A stretch of DNA of 64,000 nt, from the NCBI RefSeq assembly GCF_947172395.1, contig NC_069102.1:5796442-5860441 (forward strand). Direction: 5' to 3'. The notes below the pieces were generated by a model. That model saw only the letters and a program-made list of their open reading frames with translations. It searched no databases and was not told the DNA's origin. The translations under genes and the position numbers were made by a program. Within the stretch, counting starts at the first letter, position 1, and each line of letters begins with the position of its first letter. The DNA comes from Bicyclus anynana. Lineage: Eukaryota; Arthropoda; Insecta; Lepidoptera; Nymphalidae. This document shows, piece by piece, positions 18,785-30,375 of this stretch.

Positions 18785-19014
18785 ACACTAATATTATAAA
18801 GGCGAAAGTTTGTGTGTAAGCGTGAAAGTGTCTAAAGTGTGTGAGTATGTTTGTGCCTCCTTTACGCTGCGGCTACTGAAGCGATTTGGCTGAAATTTGG
18901 AAAGGAAATAGATTTTACTCTGGAACAACACTTTTCATCCCGGAAAAATCCATGGTTCCCGCGGGATTTGTGAAAAACTGAATTTTACGCGGACGAAGTC
19001 GCGGGCGTCCGATA
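18785..19014 (+). mobile_element. Helitron-like element (GGCGAAAGTTTG family)
   Basis: It opens TAATATTATAAAGGCGAAAG and ends with the terminal hairpin GCGGACG/CGTCCG. The CTAG is mutated to ATAG ('gggcgtccgatag'). The middle holds 'ctactgaagcgatttggc' and 'tcccgcgggatttgtg'. It has no coding capacity. Confidence 0.8.
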
Positions 19015-19390
19015 GAATTTCAATAAAAGGTGTATTCAAACAGAAGCGTCGCGTATTTTTTAATAAATTCGTATTTCATTTTTGCCCCGACGAATACGAG
19101 GATTTTAATAAAACTCTCGTTGTGGAAAGACAAGTGGCAATTCAGCAGAAATTCGACCATTCGAGAACCAAACAAGTGTTTCAGGGGACGTCGTAAAATG
19201 TAATGAAATAACATGAAAACCATATGTTCGTTAGGGGTTTTTGTTTGCTTTCTGTCGAATGTTTTAAAAGGTTTTATTTTACAGGATTCCTTTTAATTTC
19301 CAGGGATTGCAAAGTGACGTAAATATGTATTAATTTGAGACCTATAGTACATTCACCGAAGGCTATGTCGCTGGCTACTGTACTGATTAC

Positions 19391-19499
19391 TTCTGTCAAG
19401 TTCGTTTATGAAACTCCCATTATGCGGGTGTGAAATCGTGCGCCTCATGACCTGCGCGGACCATCATGAGTGTTACGAACGAAGTTGGCAAGTTATAGG
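19391..19499. mobile_element. MITE of the CTATAG-TGGCA family, shortened
   Basis: It ends 'cgaacgaagttggcaagtta', matching the right end of the element at 59250-59430. The left side matches 'caagttcgtttatgaaactc'. About 70 bp of the middle are missing. Confidence 0.6.
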
Positions 19500-20389
19500 C
19501 ACAAGATGCCCATCTTAAAATATCTCGAGATGAAAGAAAGAAAAATACTCTTTCGTTACGTTGGGACGAAAGACAGAGCTATATTTTAACCTCGCCGCTA
19601 TTTGTCGAAAATATGTCTTTTTCTTTTTATGTCGTTAAACACTATGCATACTTTACTCCGCGTTAAATAAAATGTCATAATTTTCTATTATATAGATATT
19701 AAATACTGTTAGATGTTACTGGCTCATGAAAAATGAGGCGCTTAAAGGAGGAAATTTATAGTCAACTTAATGCTAGTTGTGGTCAACAACGAACGTTGTT
19801 TAAACCAATAATACCTAAATAAGTTGTGTGTTCAGGAAGTGTATAAACTATATATATATACATAAATATATAATGGAATTAAAGGCAAAATTGTCCATGT
19901 ATGCGCTCAGTGGTGTAGCCTATTATTCGGATCACTATTTGCGGTGATTTTGTAGAGACGTAACCGATCTATAGTATAAAATTATTAAAACAAGCATTAG
20001 GATCATTCTACACTTAGGACCTTAGGACCTGGGGTCCCTATAGGCCCGTGGCGTTTTGCCAATTAGCCACTTTACAGTTAGCCCACCGGACTCTACTGAC
20101 TAATCACAAAATTGTGTTTCATGTAAAATCAATTACTTAAAGCTTGGCGTATTTGTGGGTTCGGTATCATCTAATGAGCGCTGTCGTGCTACAGCGGCGA
20201 ATGGATTCGATATTTGCCTCCAACCCTATAGTTTGAGTCTAACCGCTAAACCGCATACCGCCCAAGGCCCATTAGCCGAAGTCTGGTTTATCATTACACG
20301 GTGTTGGTAACAACATTATTGACTTTTATCAAATAACTAATAACAACTCGACATTCTCAACAATAGGTAAATAGTTTGAAAAGTAAACG

Positions 20390-20665
20390 GCTTCGGCCGT
20401 GGCTAGTTACCACCCTACCAGCAAATACGTACCGCCAAGCGATTTAGCGTCCGGTACGAACGCTAAATCGCTTGGCGGTACGTATTTGCTGGTAGGGTGG
20501 TAACAAGGCACGGTGGTAACTAGCTACATGTCGTGTAGAAACCAAAAAGAGTGTGGATTTGCATCCTCCTCCTAACAAGTTAGCCCGCTTTCAACTCAGA
20601 CTGCATTATCACTTACCATCAGGTGAGATTGTAGTCAAGGGCTAACCTGTAAAGAATAAAAAAAA
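20390..20665 (+). mobile_element. SINE (third family) with internal inverted duplication
   Basis: The order is plus-strand body (20390-20455), then the same stretch inverted (20456-20520), then plus-strand tail to 'gtaaagaataaaaa'. 20406-20450 and 20460-20504 are perfect 45-bp inverted repeats around a 9-base centre. The tRNA head is absent. Confidence 0.85.
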
Positions 20666-20673
20666 CGTGTTGT

Positions 20674-20999
20674 GTCGTGACCTCAGACTAATTAGATAAA
20701 GACCTGCCTCACAAGACATTATTTTTCTGTCAAAGTATATGATCAACGATCTTATGCGATTATAAACACTGTCTCTATAGAATCGATGTTTCATAGTTTA
20801 CAACCGTGTCCGTCGGTTAAAAACCTCCGTAAAAATACCTTTTTGTGTATTTAAAAGTGTAAAAAACAAACAAAAACTGCTAGTTTAGTATAAGATATGT
20901 ATGAAATCTAAGCTCGTTTTCCTTAGAAAATAGCAGAAAATTTTGTTCGTGAATGTGGGTGCGATACTAGTCCTTATGTATTTAGTCTGAGGTCGTGAC
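20674..20999. repeat. 18-bp perfect inverted repeat flanking about 290 bp
   Basis: GTCGTGACCTCAGACTAA at 20674-20691 is matched by its reverse complement at 20982-20999. The right copy is also the end of the MITE that follows. This could be a longer element of the same family or two nested copies. Confidence 0.7.
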
Positions 21000-21160
21000 G
21001 CATCAGAACAGAATCGATATTATACATTTTGTATACATCAGAGGCCATCACGACATATCACAACACATAAGTGTAAACGTTGCCATATAAAATGTATGAT
21101 ACCGATTCTGTACTGGTGAGTCACGACACGACACGTCAGACAAATATAAATCCGGCTTAA
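20979..21160 (-). mobile_element. MITE, TTAAGCCGGATTTATA family
   Basis: On the minus strand it begins TTAAGCCGGATTTATATTTG and passes 'cagtacagaatcggta' to 'gtcacgacctcagactaaat'. The same element, in the other orientation and split by a SINE, lies at 52427-52782. The two halves are imperfect inverted repeats (gattctgtactg / cagaatcgata). Confidence 0.8.
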
Positions 21161-22317
21161 CCGGCTATATAAATTATATTATAGATAAATTACATTATTT
21201 ATTTAAATAACTTCCGTTGCTAACTAAATGCGACTAAACGAAATTAAGACAATTTGGCACTTTTGTTTGCTTCAGTTTCGACGCGTTAGGGACATTATTA
21301 TTGGTAGATATGAGAATATGTAGTAAACGTTATAGTTATATTTTAACCCATCTCCAATTTTAATAGAATTTTTAGTATTTTTGTATCAAACAAATTTATG
21401 AGCCAGAACAACGTTTCATAATATAAAATCAAGCTTTATCAACATCATAATGTTTTCATCACAGGTTCAGTTTTGATCGGATGACCGTATTCCCTCGATA
21501 GCACAATTGCTTACCAGACGGGCTGACGGACTTGTTGCTTCAGATAGACTTTAGATGAGTTTTCTATTTTATTTCCCATTTCACAATTGCATTATTTTTA
21601 TCAAACGAGGAAATTCTCGTTGTTGTTAAGATAAGATAAGTCACGGAATCGTTGCATATTATAATTAACTACTTTTAGTAAGACTTTTCATAATATCGTT
21701 GTTCTAACTTTAATATAAATGTCTAGCAGTTTACGTTGATTAAACGGTATGGTTTAAATGTTATCTAATATAACTATAATGAAATAATTATATAAACACA
21801 TATAAACTAATTAATGAAGAGGTAAGATTTGATTTTTCGTTACTTTTGTTTGTTACGAAAGGATTCCGAAACGACTCCGATTTAAAAATTCTTACAACAA
21901 TTGAAAGCTACGTTATCAGTGAGTTACATAAGCTATATTTTATCCCAGTATTTTTAGGGGAACTGGAACTACGTGAGTGAAAACGCAGGTTAACAAACTT
22001 TATTATTAGTTTTTATTAAACTATTCAGCTTTATGTTCCAACTATGATTTCAATAATTCAATTGAACCATAAACAACGCGACGTAATATTTGCAAAATCA
22101 AGTGTCGGACCAAACTTATCAGATTAGAGGCTAACTTGTTGCTTCGAATTTAAAAGACGACATTTTAAAATAGCTTTAAGTTACAATCATGCAAAGTAAT
22201 GCCAACTGACTCGGTCGTCAAGTAGATAGAATGTGTGGTATCGGATCTTGATTCCCTGGGTTCCAGTACCGGGAGTAAAGGAGAATGCCCATCCCCGGCC
22301 TATCCTAACCACCCAGA
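21161..22317. other. Intronic DNA, only traces of repeats
   Basis: Apart from a Helitron-like 3' scrap at about 21940-21990 ('tattttatcccagtattttt') no element or exon was recognised. Confidence 0.4.
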
Positions 22318-22770
22318 AATTTCATCATCATCATCATCATACCAGCCGATGGACGTCCACTGCAGGACATAGGCTTTTTGTAGGGACTTCCAAACATCAC
22401 GATACTGAGCCAGCTGCATCCAGCGAATCCCTGCGACTCGCTTGATGTCCATGTCAGTCACCTGGTGGGGGGTCGACCAACACTGCGCTTACTAGTGCGG
22501 GGTCGCTATTCCAGCACTTTGGGACCCCAACATCCATCGGCTCTTCGTACTATGTGCCCCGCTCATTGCCACTTCAGCTTCGCAATTCGTTGAGCTACGT
22601 CGGTGACTTTGGTTCTTCTGCTCATTTCTGATTCGATCACGCAGAGATACTCCTAACATAGCTCGTTCTATCGCCCGCTGTGTGACAATGAACCTTCTTA
22701 AGAGGCCCATAGTTAGCGACCAAGTCTTGGAACCATAGGTCATCACTGGCAACACGCATTGTTCTAAGAA
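22318..22770 (-). pseudogene. RTE-type LINE, 3' end of the reverse transcriptase ORF
   Basis: The minus strand encodes the C-terminal part of the LINE polyprotein. VMTYGSKTWSLT, RAIERAMLGVSLRDRIRNE and QKNQSHR follow the usual order after the polymerase domain in RTE-like elements. The rest carries frameshifts to the 3' end, which reads 'gacgtccatcggctgg' and a (ATGATG)n tail (plus-strand tcatcatcatcatcat, 22324-22340). It is 5'-truncated, with only the last few hundred bases present. It cannot be active. Confidence 0.85.
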
Positions 22771-22950
22771 GTGTGCCGAATATGGGTAGTTAATAACATA
22801 TCTCTACATACTGGGTTGCGGTGGTTTGCGAAATGTTCTCGTGACCCAGTCATCAGACGACGAGTCAGAACAGCTCAAGGCTTAGGTTAGAGTCCGATTT
22901 TTTATCTGCTTGCCTCCCTGTGCCGAGAAAGTATCCCCACGTAAGATAAA

Positions 22951-23580
22951 AATTTTAATAAAAAAAATTCAACCGACTTCCAACTCAAAAATTGACCTTA
23001 ACTAAAAAGCAAAAAATGACATCTTACCTAAGATCAGTTTAAAGGCGGTGCCAAGCCAGTGATGTTTTAATTCAAGCCGTTAAAATTACAAAATTTCTGT
23101 GGTTCTTCCAGAATCCTTCATAAAATCTATACTAATATTATTAAAGAGTTTGTTTGTTTGATTGAACGCGCTAATTTCAGGAACTACTGGTTCGATTTGA
23201 AAAATTCTTTTAGTGTTAGATAGCCCATTTATCGAGAAAGGCTATGGGCTATATATTATCCCCATATTACTACAGGAACGGGAAACCGCGCGGCGTCAGC
23301 TAGTACCTTTATAAAATTGTAGTGGTTTAAAATACCTTACGGAAACACTAACAAACGCACTAGCCGTCTCTACGATTTTCGAAAGTTCTCCTCGATTTCT
23401 CCAGGATGCCATCATTAGTTCCTGACATGAAAAAAATGGGACCACCCTGGAAGTAAACCCTTCTAAACAAAAAAAAAATTAAAAATCGGACCATAAATGA
23501 CGGAAATATCGTTGGACATGCAAAAAAAAACATACATACAGCCGAACCTCCTTTTTGGAAGTCGGTTAAAAAAGAAAAGG
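22951..23580 (+). mobile_element. Foldback element with AACCGACTTCCA ends, split by a Helitron-like insert
   Basis: The left part (22951-23125) is one arm of the 5548-5926 palindrome. The right part (23306-23580) is the inverted counterpart of 5255-5545. The outer ends are inverted: 'aaccgacttccaact' and 'ttggaagtcggtt'. The two parts are separated by the insertion at 23126-23305. Confidence 0.75.
23126..23303 (+). mobile_element. Helitron-like element inserted in another repeat
   Basis: It starts TCTATACTAATATTATTAAA after an A, contains 'ggaactactggttcgattt' and 'agatagcccatttatcgag', and ends GGCGTCAGCTAG followed by T. It is flanked by CCTTCATAAAA (23115-23125) and CCTTTATAAAA (23306-23316), a near-perfect direct repeat. 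Confidence 0.85.
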
Positions 23581-23884
23581 TATACTTCCACATTTTAGAA
23601 GACGGGTCTTAATTAAAGGCTTTTCCGACTGATCTTTTTCTGTTATCTAGTCGTGTGTGAAAGAAATAGGGGCTTCCTGCAAATATAGGGAAAATGTTTG
23701 CAGTTGCTTGAGCCGTGAGCCACGTTTAGGAAAGGGTTCGTGTATGAACGAGCGCTGCTGTACGTGCCGCGTTTACAAACATTATTTCACTGGGGAACTA
23801 GCATGCTGAATTTTGCTACGTCAGTACTTTACCGAGATCGATGTAGGCCGCAGTTCTTTTATTTAGTAGTATATACTAATATAG

Positions 23885-24180
23885 AGCCGTGATATGATCT
23901 TTGCCTCCGATATCGCCTAGTGGATATGACCTCTGCCTCCGGAATCCGAATATATATATCGAATCCTGTCCGGGGCATGCACCTCCAACTTATCAGTTGT
24001 GTGCATTTAAAGAAATTAAATACCACGTGTCTCAAACGGTGAAGGAAAACATCGTGAGGAAACCTGCATACCATATAGTTTTCTTAATTTTCTAGGTGTG
24101 TGAAGTCTGCCTACCCACATAGAGCTAACGTAATGGACTATTGGCCTAACCCCATTCTAATTCCCCATTCTCATTCTGAG
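23885..24180 (+). mobile_element. Metulj-like SINE with duplicated head, plus strand
   Basis: The tRNA-like head appears twice in partial form (GCCGTGATATGATCTTTGCC, then CCTAGTGGATATGACCTCTG). The body follows with 'ccggggcatgcacctccaac' and 'cacgtgtctcaaacggtg'. The tail breaks off at 'cattctgag'. Confidence 0.8.
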
Positions 24181-24265
24181 GCTATATTTTATCCCTGTAT
24201 TCTTACGGGTACAGGTACTACGCGGATGACAGGTACTACAGGTACCGTGGGGTGTCGACTAGTAC
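24181..24265 (+). mobile_element. Helitron-like 3' fragment
   Basis: 'gctatattttatccctgta' followed by degraded repeats of 'acaggtacta' and ending 'gtgtcgactagtacc', with CTAG at about 24259-24262. It abuts the SINE. Confidence 0.5.
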
Positions 24266-24419
24266 CTTATAACAGGGTTGCTCGAGGAGTCCCACATTGC
24301 TTATTTCTGTTGCCAATACCTGACGATTGTATGTGAGCACGGTTGTTCTTTTTTTTTGTAGTAGCGTACCTTATGACAAGTCACGTTCAAAGTGTACTAT
24401 ACTTAATATTGTTTTGCAG

Positions 24420-24560
24420 AATAGGTCAAACTAGTCTCAAACCCATACGGAACCCTTATACATGAGCCAATTGACTCTGCGTAAACATTTTCAAAATGTT
24501 TTGTTTACGCCGCGTTAATTATTCTACAATTAGCAAATGCCTACATCTTCGGCCGTCTAA
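24420..24560 (+). repeat. Repeat fragment related to 44650-44710
   Basis: 'gtctcaaacccatacggaac' and 'catgagccaattgactctgc' match the centre of the foldback element at 44605-44778. The inverted arms are absent. Confidence 0.45.
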
Positions 24561-25184
24561 AACCCTTTTACAAAAGCGGAATACGCATTGTTTTATTATA
24601 TCTTAAAGGGATTATGCAGCATTTTCAATGTAATGTCTAGGCGGCTTGACTTTTTCCACCACTTCCAACAGTTATTGTCATACTTCATCCAATTGTCAAA
24701 AAACCTTGTCAAATTATATATTTTAACCTTCTTCAAGATTCCGTTGGTTGGTGAAAATCGCATTGAAATCCGTTAAGTAGTTTTCGAATTTCGTTCACAG
24801 ACAGACACGATGGACAAGTTTGTTTTATAATACATCTACGTATATAATTCCACAACGTTTAGTGAAAGTAAAGTTCTTTTTATTCTCAGTGAAAAATCTT
24901 ACCGAACAAATTGTCGATTGTCTTGTAATGGCAGTAATGGCATTGTACCTCCGTAGAACAAAGAAAATGCTGATGAGCCGGCACTCACAATTTGTTTGAG
25001 CTAAACGTGGCTTGGCTCGTCGAGGGAAGTGTACAAATAACAACAAATACGATTGTTTGCTACTGAATGGATTTATTTCGCTAGTGAACCTTTTAAATGC
25101 TAAGTTTATTTTGCTGTTGTAAATTTTATCTTTAAATCTTGTGCACATATGTTTTAGATTATTATTTGTTACGATTATTATTTA

Positions 25185-25345
25185 CTAGTAGACGCCGCGT
25201 GGTTTCACCCGCGTGGTTTCCGTTCTCGTAGGAATATGGGGATAAAATATAGCTTATAGCCTTCCTCGATAAATGGGTTATCTGACACTGAAAGAATTTT
25301 TCAAATCAGACCAGTAGTTTCTGAGATTAGCGCGTTCAAGCATTT
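25185..25345 (-). mobile_element. Helitron-like element, 5'-truncated, minus strand
   Basis: CTAG at 25185-25188 with flanking A, then the hairpin region 'gccgcgtggtttcacccgcg' and the body through 'gagattagcgcgttcaag'. The TCTATACTAAT start is missing. Confidence 0.8.
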
Positions 25346-26032
25346 TCAAAGCTTGTCAAGCATTTGCAAAGCAGGATTTACTTTTGTCTGTTAGGCTATT
25401 AATAATGATAATGATGAGCTATAAGCTAAAAATCGAAACAAATAACCAAACCAACAAACTATCTTTCTATGCTCCTTCAAGTTAGATAACCTGAAAGAGA
25501 TCACTATTAGTTAAATCGCCTCTTACACTGCATTTTATCCTTAGTTCTAAGATTTTATGTTTATATATATGTCTGTTGCAATAAAGTTAGTTAAATAAAT
25601 AAATTAATCAATATTACTCGTACTTATTAATTACTGATTTAATTTTCACATGTCACGTTTCGGTTAACCTCGTATATGTTAAGCCTGGTCCCTTGGCGTT
25701 TGTAAAAACATGGGTCAATAATCGGTGAGACAATCAATCTAATGTGAGGCAAATACTTTAATCGTATATTGTTTCCCGAATGATGGATCATCGCGAATGG
25801 AGTGATCATGATCGATCCTGCCGACGATCTGATCCTTTGACAAATAATTACCACAAAGGGGAATCATAAACGTTTTTTTTCTATTTTCTCCTACACTATT
25901 TCAATGCAGGTAATATATAGCAACTAATTAACTGTCCTGCTTAATTTTTGTTTTAAAAGGTTTTTTACTTTTATCTTTATTTATTTTTCTTAAATTAAAA
26001 TATTGTAGATTACCAATTTTATCTATGTATCG
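25346..26032. other. Intronic DNA, nothing recognised
   Basis: AT-rich. 'agtctgttgcaataaagttag' at about 25570 looks like an old polyadenylated tail (AATAAA) but no upstream element could be defined. Confidence 0.35.
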
Positions 26033-26215
26033 GGAGGCTATTCTGTAACGGTATTTTTATTGCTTCGAAGACACTGTCGCTCGAAGCTCACACGAGCTTC
26101 GAACTCGCATCTATCGGTCTCTGTCTACAGTGTCATGTTAGACTGAGAGAGATAGAGGTGTATTCGAAACTCGCACTTGCGAGTTATACAAAACATCATT
26201 ACAGAATAGGCCTCC
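26033..26215. mobile_element. MITE with GGAGGC(C)TATTCTGTAA terminal repeats
   Basis: The left end GGAGGCTATTCTGTAACG and the right end CATTACAGAATAGGCCTCC are inverted repeats. The middle has 'ctctgtctacagtgtc' and 'gactgagagagatagag', related to the tandem element at 38719-39086. About 183 bp with no coding capacity. Confidence 0.85.
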
Positions 26216-26916
26216 AAAAGCAAAAACGTGCAGTAACTTCATTTGAATCGATCTTTTGAATCGGCGTTTGTGCAAGACTCTGACTGTCAGAAGATTCAAA
26301 TAAAGAATATTGATATAACGACACTTTACAGGGGTTTCCCGAAAGACTCGGGCCGGACCGAAATTTGGCTTGAAGGGCCGGTCCCGATGCTCCTGTGACT
26401 TGTTGGGATCCAAGTCCGGGTGACATTTAAAAAACCTCATTTTCTGTAGCGAAAATCATTGTAGCTCTACGAACTCTCGCTTATGAAACTGAACACCTGT
26501 AAAAAAAAAAACAAATTTGCCAAGAAAAATTTTTCACAAAGTTAAAAGGTGGGTAGGTACTAATCTGTATTAAAACCTCCCTCGTATTCCGAGAAACTGT
26601 TGTTTTGTTATAAATGAAGCTTAATTTGCGATTATTTACTTCCCGCGGTGAAGGAAACTGGGGAGCGTAACAGATTGCTAGGGAAAAAAGCTTTTCTTAA
26701 TAGATTGCTAATGCCCATTGCGATATTTCAGCCTAACGACCATTATTGCCAATAGTAATCAGAGACTTCGTAGATATGGATTTTTTTTTTGTTAAGTTAA
26801 ACCTTTTTTAACAAGAATAGCATTTAAAAAAATAATTATTTTTGTTATTTAGGTAGGTAGTTGAAACTAATTTATGCTATAAAAATAAATTGTTACTGTT
26901 ATGTCCGATTTGCAGA

Positions 26917-27036
26917 CTAATTCACTATCTTTGACATATGTCATCCGGTGTCTCCTAGTGGATATCACACAGGTCAATTGATTTGATGTTTATTTTAATA
27001 GGTTGTGTGAACAAAGACCAAAATAGTGAATATGCC
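26917..27036. mobile_element. Short MITE with TTCACTAT ends
   Basis: The left end 'aattcactatctttgacat' and the right end 'accaaaatagtgaatatgcc' are inverted repeats. The same end is present at 12275. It contains 'gtctcctagtggatatc', a scrap like a Metulj SINE head. Confidence 0.6.
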
Positions 27037-27310
27037 AGTGATTTTCAAATCATCTTGAATCTTCAGTACAGAAAAGCACGTAAAGTAGTCATGTTACCTT
27101 TCGTCCCAAAAAAAAGTACTTATCCCGTCTTTATTTAAAATATATAATTCTAGCTTTAACTATAGAATTAGTATTAAATATTTTTAATATCTATACAAAG
27201 TTATATGTTTAACAATAACTTTTTCTCTCTTATCTCAATAATGAACAGACTCAATATTTAGAGTTTCTGAATGAACGGTTCTATATCGTCATGTTGTCTT
27301 CCTTTGGTCT

Positions 27311-27947
27311 AAGATCCGGCGTTAGAAATATATACTCTCATTTGTTATTCACTAGTGCTACGAAATAAATAATACATAATGTTCACAACACATTGCAATT
27401 AGGTTGCCTAGTTAAATTGCGGCCAAACACATTTTTCATATAAAATCTAGGAAATCATCAATTATTTGACATATTAGACGATTATATAACTGTTAAATTA
27501 AGCATAAAATGAGCTTTCCTTTTTTTGACATATTAGACGATTATATAACTGATGAGGGTATAGTAATAGTAGATTATGATATAAGTGCTGTAAGTTGAAA
27601 TTTACATCAGAGGCGATATTGCAGCTCGAGAGCTATAGTAAGGAAGCAGAGGCTGTAATTATCAAAGCGCACGTATGTCATACGACGTATTATAACACAT
27701 TTGCGAGGAAACACACTTTTAACACACTTTCTGAAAACGAATTTGCATATTTGCTTTGTTCTCCGGATGATATTTTGATACGCTTGTCATTTTTGCACAG
27801 ATAACGAAGTGCGCACACCAGCGTTTGTTTTTTTTTAGACAAATCCAACAGCCAGTATTACTAATAAAGTTAATTAATATTGTCAAAATTTATTTCGTAA
27901 CAGAATTAAATAACAGATGAGGGTATATATTTCTTATACCGGATCTT
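27311..27947. mobile_element. TIR element (AGATCCGGC family), about 637 bp
   Basis: The left end AAGATCCGGCGTTAGAAATA with 'tatactctcatttgttatt' mirrors the right end 'aacagatgagggtatatatt' with CCGGATCTT. A second copy with the same ends and core ('aagcataaaatgagctttc') is at 53266-53862. Inside, GACATATTAGACGATTATAT occurs twice (about 27468 and 27525). An open stretch at 27595-27801 starts at TTG and has no recognised domain. Confidence 0.8.
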
Positions 27948-27999
27948 GTACTAATTTAAATGAAGTGTCTTCAAGGCGAAATTAACGCTCCATTTGCAT

Positions 28000-29114
28000 T
28001 AGCGCAGAGTCAAAGCGAAGCGTTTCGACGTACTTTTACACACTATTGAACCTATATTGAGCTCGATCATGGTTTATTAAGGCTGTTGCTAATGCCAACA
28101 ACTTTGAACAATTATTTACCTATACCGTAGAATATATGATAGTTATATATATTATTAAATATCTTATAAGATTATTTAACTTCTTAAAAAAACGAAATAA
28201 ATACCTTGTTGAAAATATTGTAAACTACTCGTATTTTAACTATATGTTTCAGGTCAAACGGATAGGCCGCTTTGAAGAATAAATTAATAATATTTAATTA
28301 ACAAAACTTTATAACAAACTTATAATTTGTGAAATTGCTTTACAGTAACTGAAGGTTTTGTAGTACTTTTTTAAATGTTAAAATGTGTGTTTAATTCAGA
28401 TAATAATATTCATCGAGACGCGTTTGATATGGTTGCTTTTTGTTGTACGTTAATGCACGGAAATAGAGTTTAATATACTGTAACAAAACTCCCCACTGTT
28501 TATGTAACCTTTTTTGTAAACTCAATAGTTTCAGCGTTCAAGTGCTTTTCCTCAAACATACGTTTTGCCAAAAAAGTTACAAGTTAACAATGAAAACTAG
28601 GTCAAGTTCGAAATAGCACACAACTATTATAAGTAAGTCATTAAATTTATATTATAACATATAACCCATTCCGTGCGATGAACAATCAATCATGAGGTAG
28701 TTACCTAAAATAAGGTTTGCTTGCTACATGGAAGGCTAAACCAACGGTTCTTCGTAATTGTATTTCCTGCGGCTTTTATGTGGTTAAAGGCCTCGATTAT
28801 ATAACATTATTTTCACCGTTTCACTACGAATTAGACTCTGACTGGAGTCACAAATATTTGTAATATAACATTTTTATTGTGTGTCAAGTCTGTCTAACAC
28901 AGAAATCTATATCTGCAGATCTCTATCTGTATTCATTTCTCTTATACATACGAGTATTATTTGTCAAATGGTCTTGTACAAAACTTTAATCAGCAACTTA
29001 AAAAAGCATTAATTGGCTGTTTGAAGGGTCGAAGCATGCGGGTCAAAAGGCAATAGTATTTGTCCTTTTGATGATGTTTTAGAAGTTCATTAATTTAGAA
29101 ATCAAATTAATTTT
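28000..29114. other. Intronic DNA, nothing recognised
   Basis: AT-rich. 'caggtcaaacggataggccg' at 28250 is a scrap of the repeat seen at 34296-34316. No exon seen. Confidence 0.4.
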
Positions 29115-29211
29115 GGAGTGGGTACGACAATAGACCAACGGGGCGGGGATCGAGCCACCACCCTTCGATGATGAGTCCGACCGCTTTTGCCGTTGAGCTA
29201 TTGAGGCTTAT
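29115..29211 (-). mobile_element. tRNA-derived SINE (short family), minus strand
   Basis: The minus strand has TAGCTCAACGGCAAAAGCGG (A box) and GGCTCGATCCC (B box), then 'ttggtctattgtcgtaccca'. The 3' part is missing. Confidence 0.8.
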
Positions 29212-29479
29212 ATCTTATAAGATCCGTTCTTCGACGGCTGATGGTTGCCTTAGTAGCATGTTGCTACCTCTCAAAGTTACCGTGGTCGAAACTCCATAGT
29301 TGACCACCGTACTTGTGATAGAAGCATGGGCTGATGATAAATTTGATATAAACCACTTTTCATCTATTAAACAGATGGGTGAAGATCGTTTCTAGTACGG
29401 ATTTTAGACTATCAGCTTTTATAACTGAGCACATCATTACATTTTCTGGGTTATGTCACACATCGCAGGGTTCTGAAGG

Positions 29480-29662
29480 GAGCAAGCAACAAAAAACAAG
29501 CGAAGGGTTATTCATCACGAAATCTCTAAAACCGCTTGACGTACAAAGATGAAATTTGGCAGGGAGGTAGTTTATAGATAGTAGAGTTCCGTTAAGAACG
29601 GATTTTGCGAGAGGGCCGGATTAAGGAGATCTAAGGGCGGACAAAGTCGCGGGCGTCCACTA
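29480..29662 (+). mobile_element. Helitron-like variant ending in the GGCGTCC hairpin
   Basis: 'tctctaaaaccgcttgacgt', 'gaaatttggcagggaggtag' and 'aacggattttgcgagaggg' lead to the terminal 'gcggacaaagtcgcgggcg' and then CCACTACT in place of CCGCTAGT. Related pieces lie at 51830-51900 and 52391-52430. Confidence 0.6.
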
Positions 29663-30186
29663 CTTGTAGATATTGTACTGTGTGGCATAATTTTGAAATA
29701 AAGACATTTTTCTTTCTTTCTTTCGTACATTTGCTTATTTATGTAAATACACAAACTTCAACAGCAGATCATTTTCATAATTTGAGTTCATAGAGTATCC
29801 ATAATTTTGCTGTTGTATTTTTCAATTTGCCTTCCTCTAATCTACAAAGTGAAACGTTCCTTCTTCCGCTCTTTTTGTGTTTTTCAGTTATTTTGCCGGC
29901 GACAAAAAGATTTATTAGGTCATAAATAATTTCCTTACAGAATTTGCCTTTAAACTTTCGAATTTTCGTCTAATGTACGAAAAGGTTTCTTTAGCATAAA
30001 ATTGGCGTAAATTTCTTTTAAGGACAAAGTATAAAAGTGTACGATACTTACGATGTCGCTAACGATATTCTTTATGATACAAGTAAATATAGTTAACATT
30101 TGGTGGTTTGGTTTATTCTATCGAAATAAAAGTCAAAATTTCAAGATCAAAATTTAATTGTTGCAATTATCTTTTATGTTCTTGTA

Positions 30187-30375
30187 AGTGCATTTTAAGA
30201 AATTAAATATCACGTGTCTCAAACGGTGAAGGAATCGTGAAGAAACCTGAGAGTTTTCTTAATTCTCTGCGTGAACTCTGCATTGGGCCAGCCTGGTGGA
30301 CTATTGCCCTAACCCCTCTCATCCCCAGAGGAGATTAGTGTTCAGCAGTGAGCCGAATATGGGTTGATAACGATG
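30187..30375 (+). mobile_element. Metulj-like SINE, 5'-truncated, plus strand
   Basis: It starts 'cattttaagaaattaaatat', then 'cacgtgtctcaaacggtgaa', with small deletions. It ends 'gagccgaatatgggttgata'. Confidence 0.85.

Noticed and set aside
23360..23593. 77-codon minus-strand frame
   Set aside because: It lies wholly inside a non-coding foldback repeat and has low-complexity, phenylalanine-rich translation.
27595..27801. 69-codon frame inside a TIR element
   Set aside because: The first codon is TTG and nothing matches a transposase; a 22-base GTAAG...CAG just upstream is too short to be an intron.
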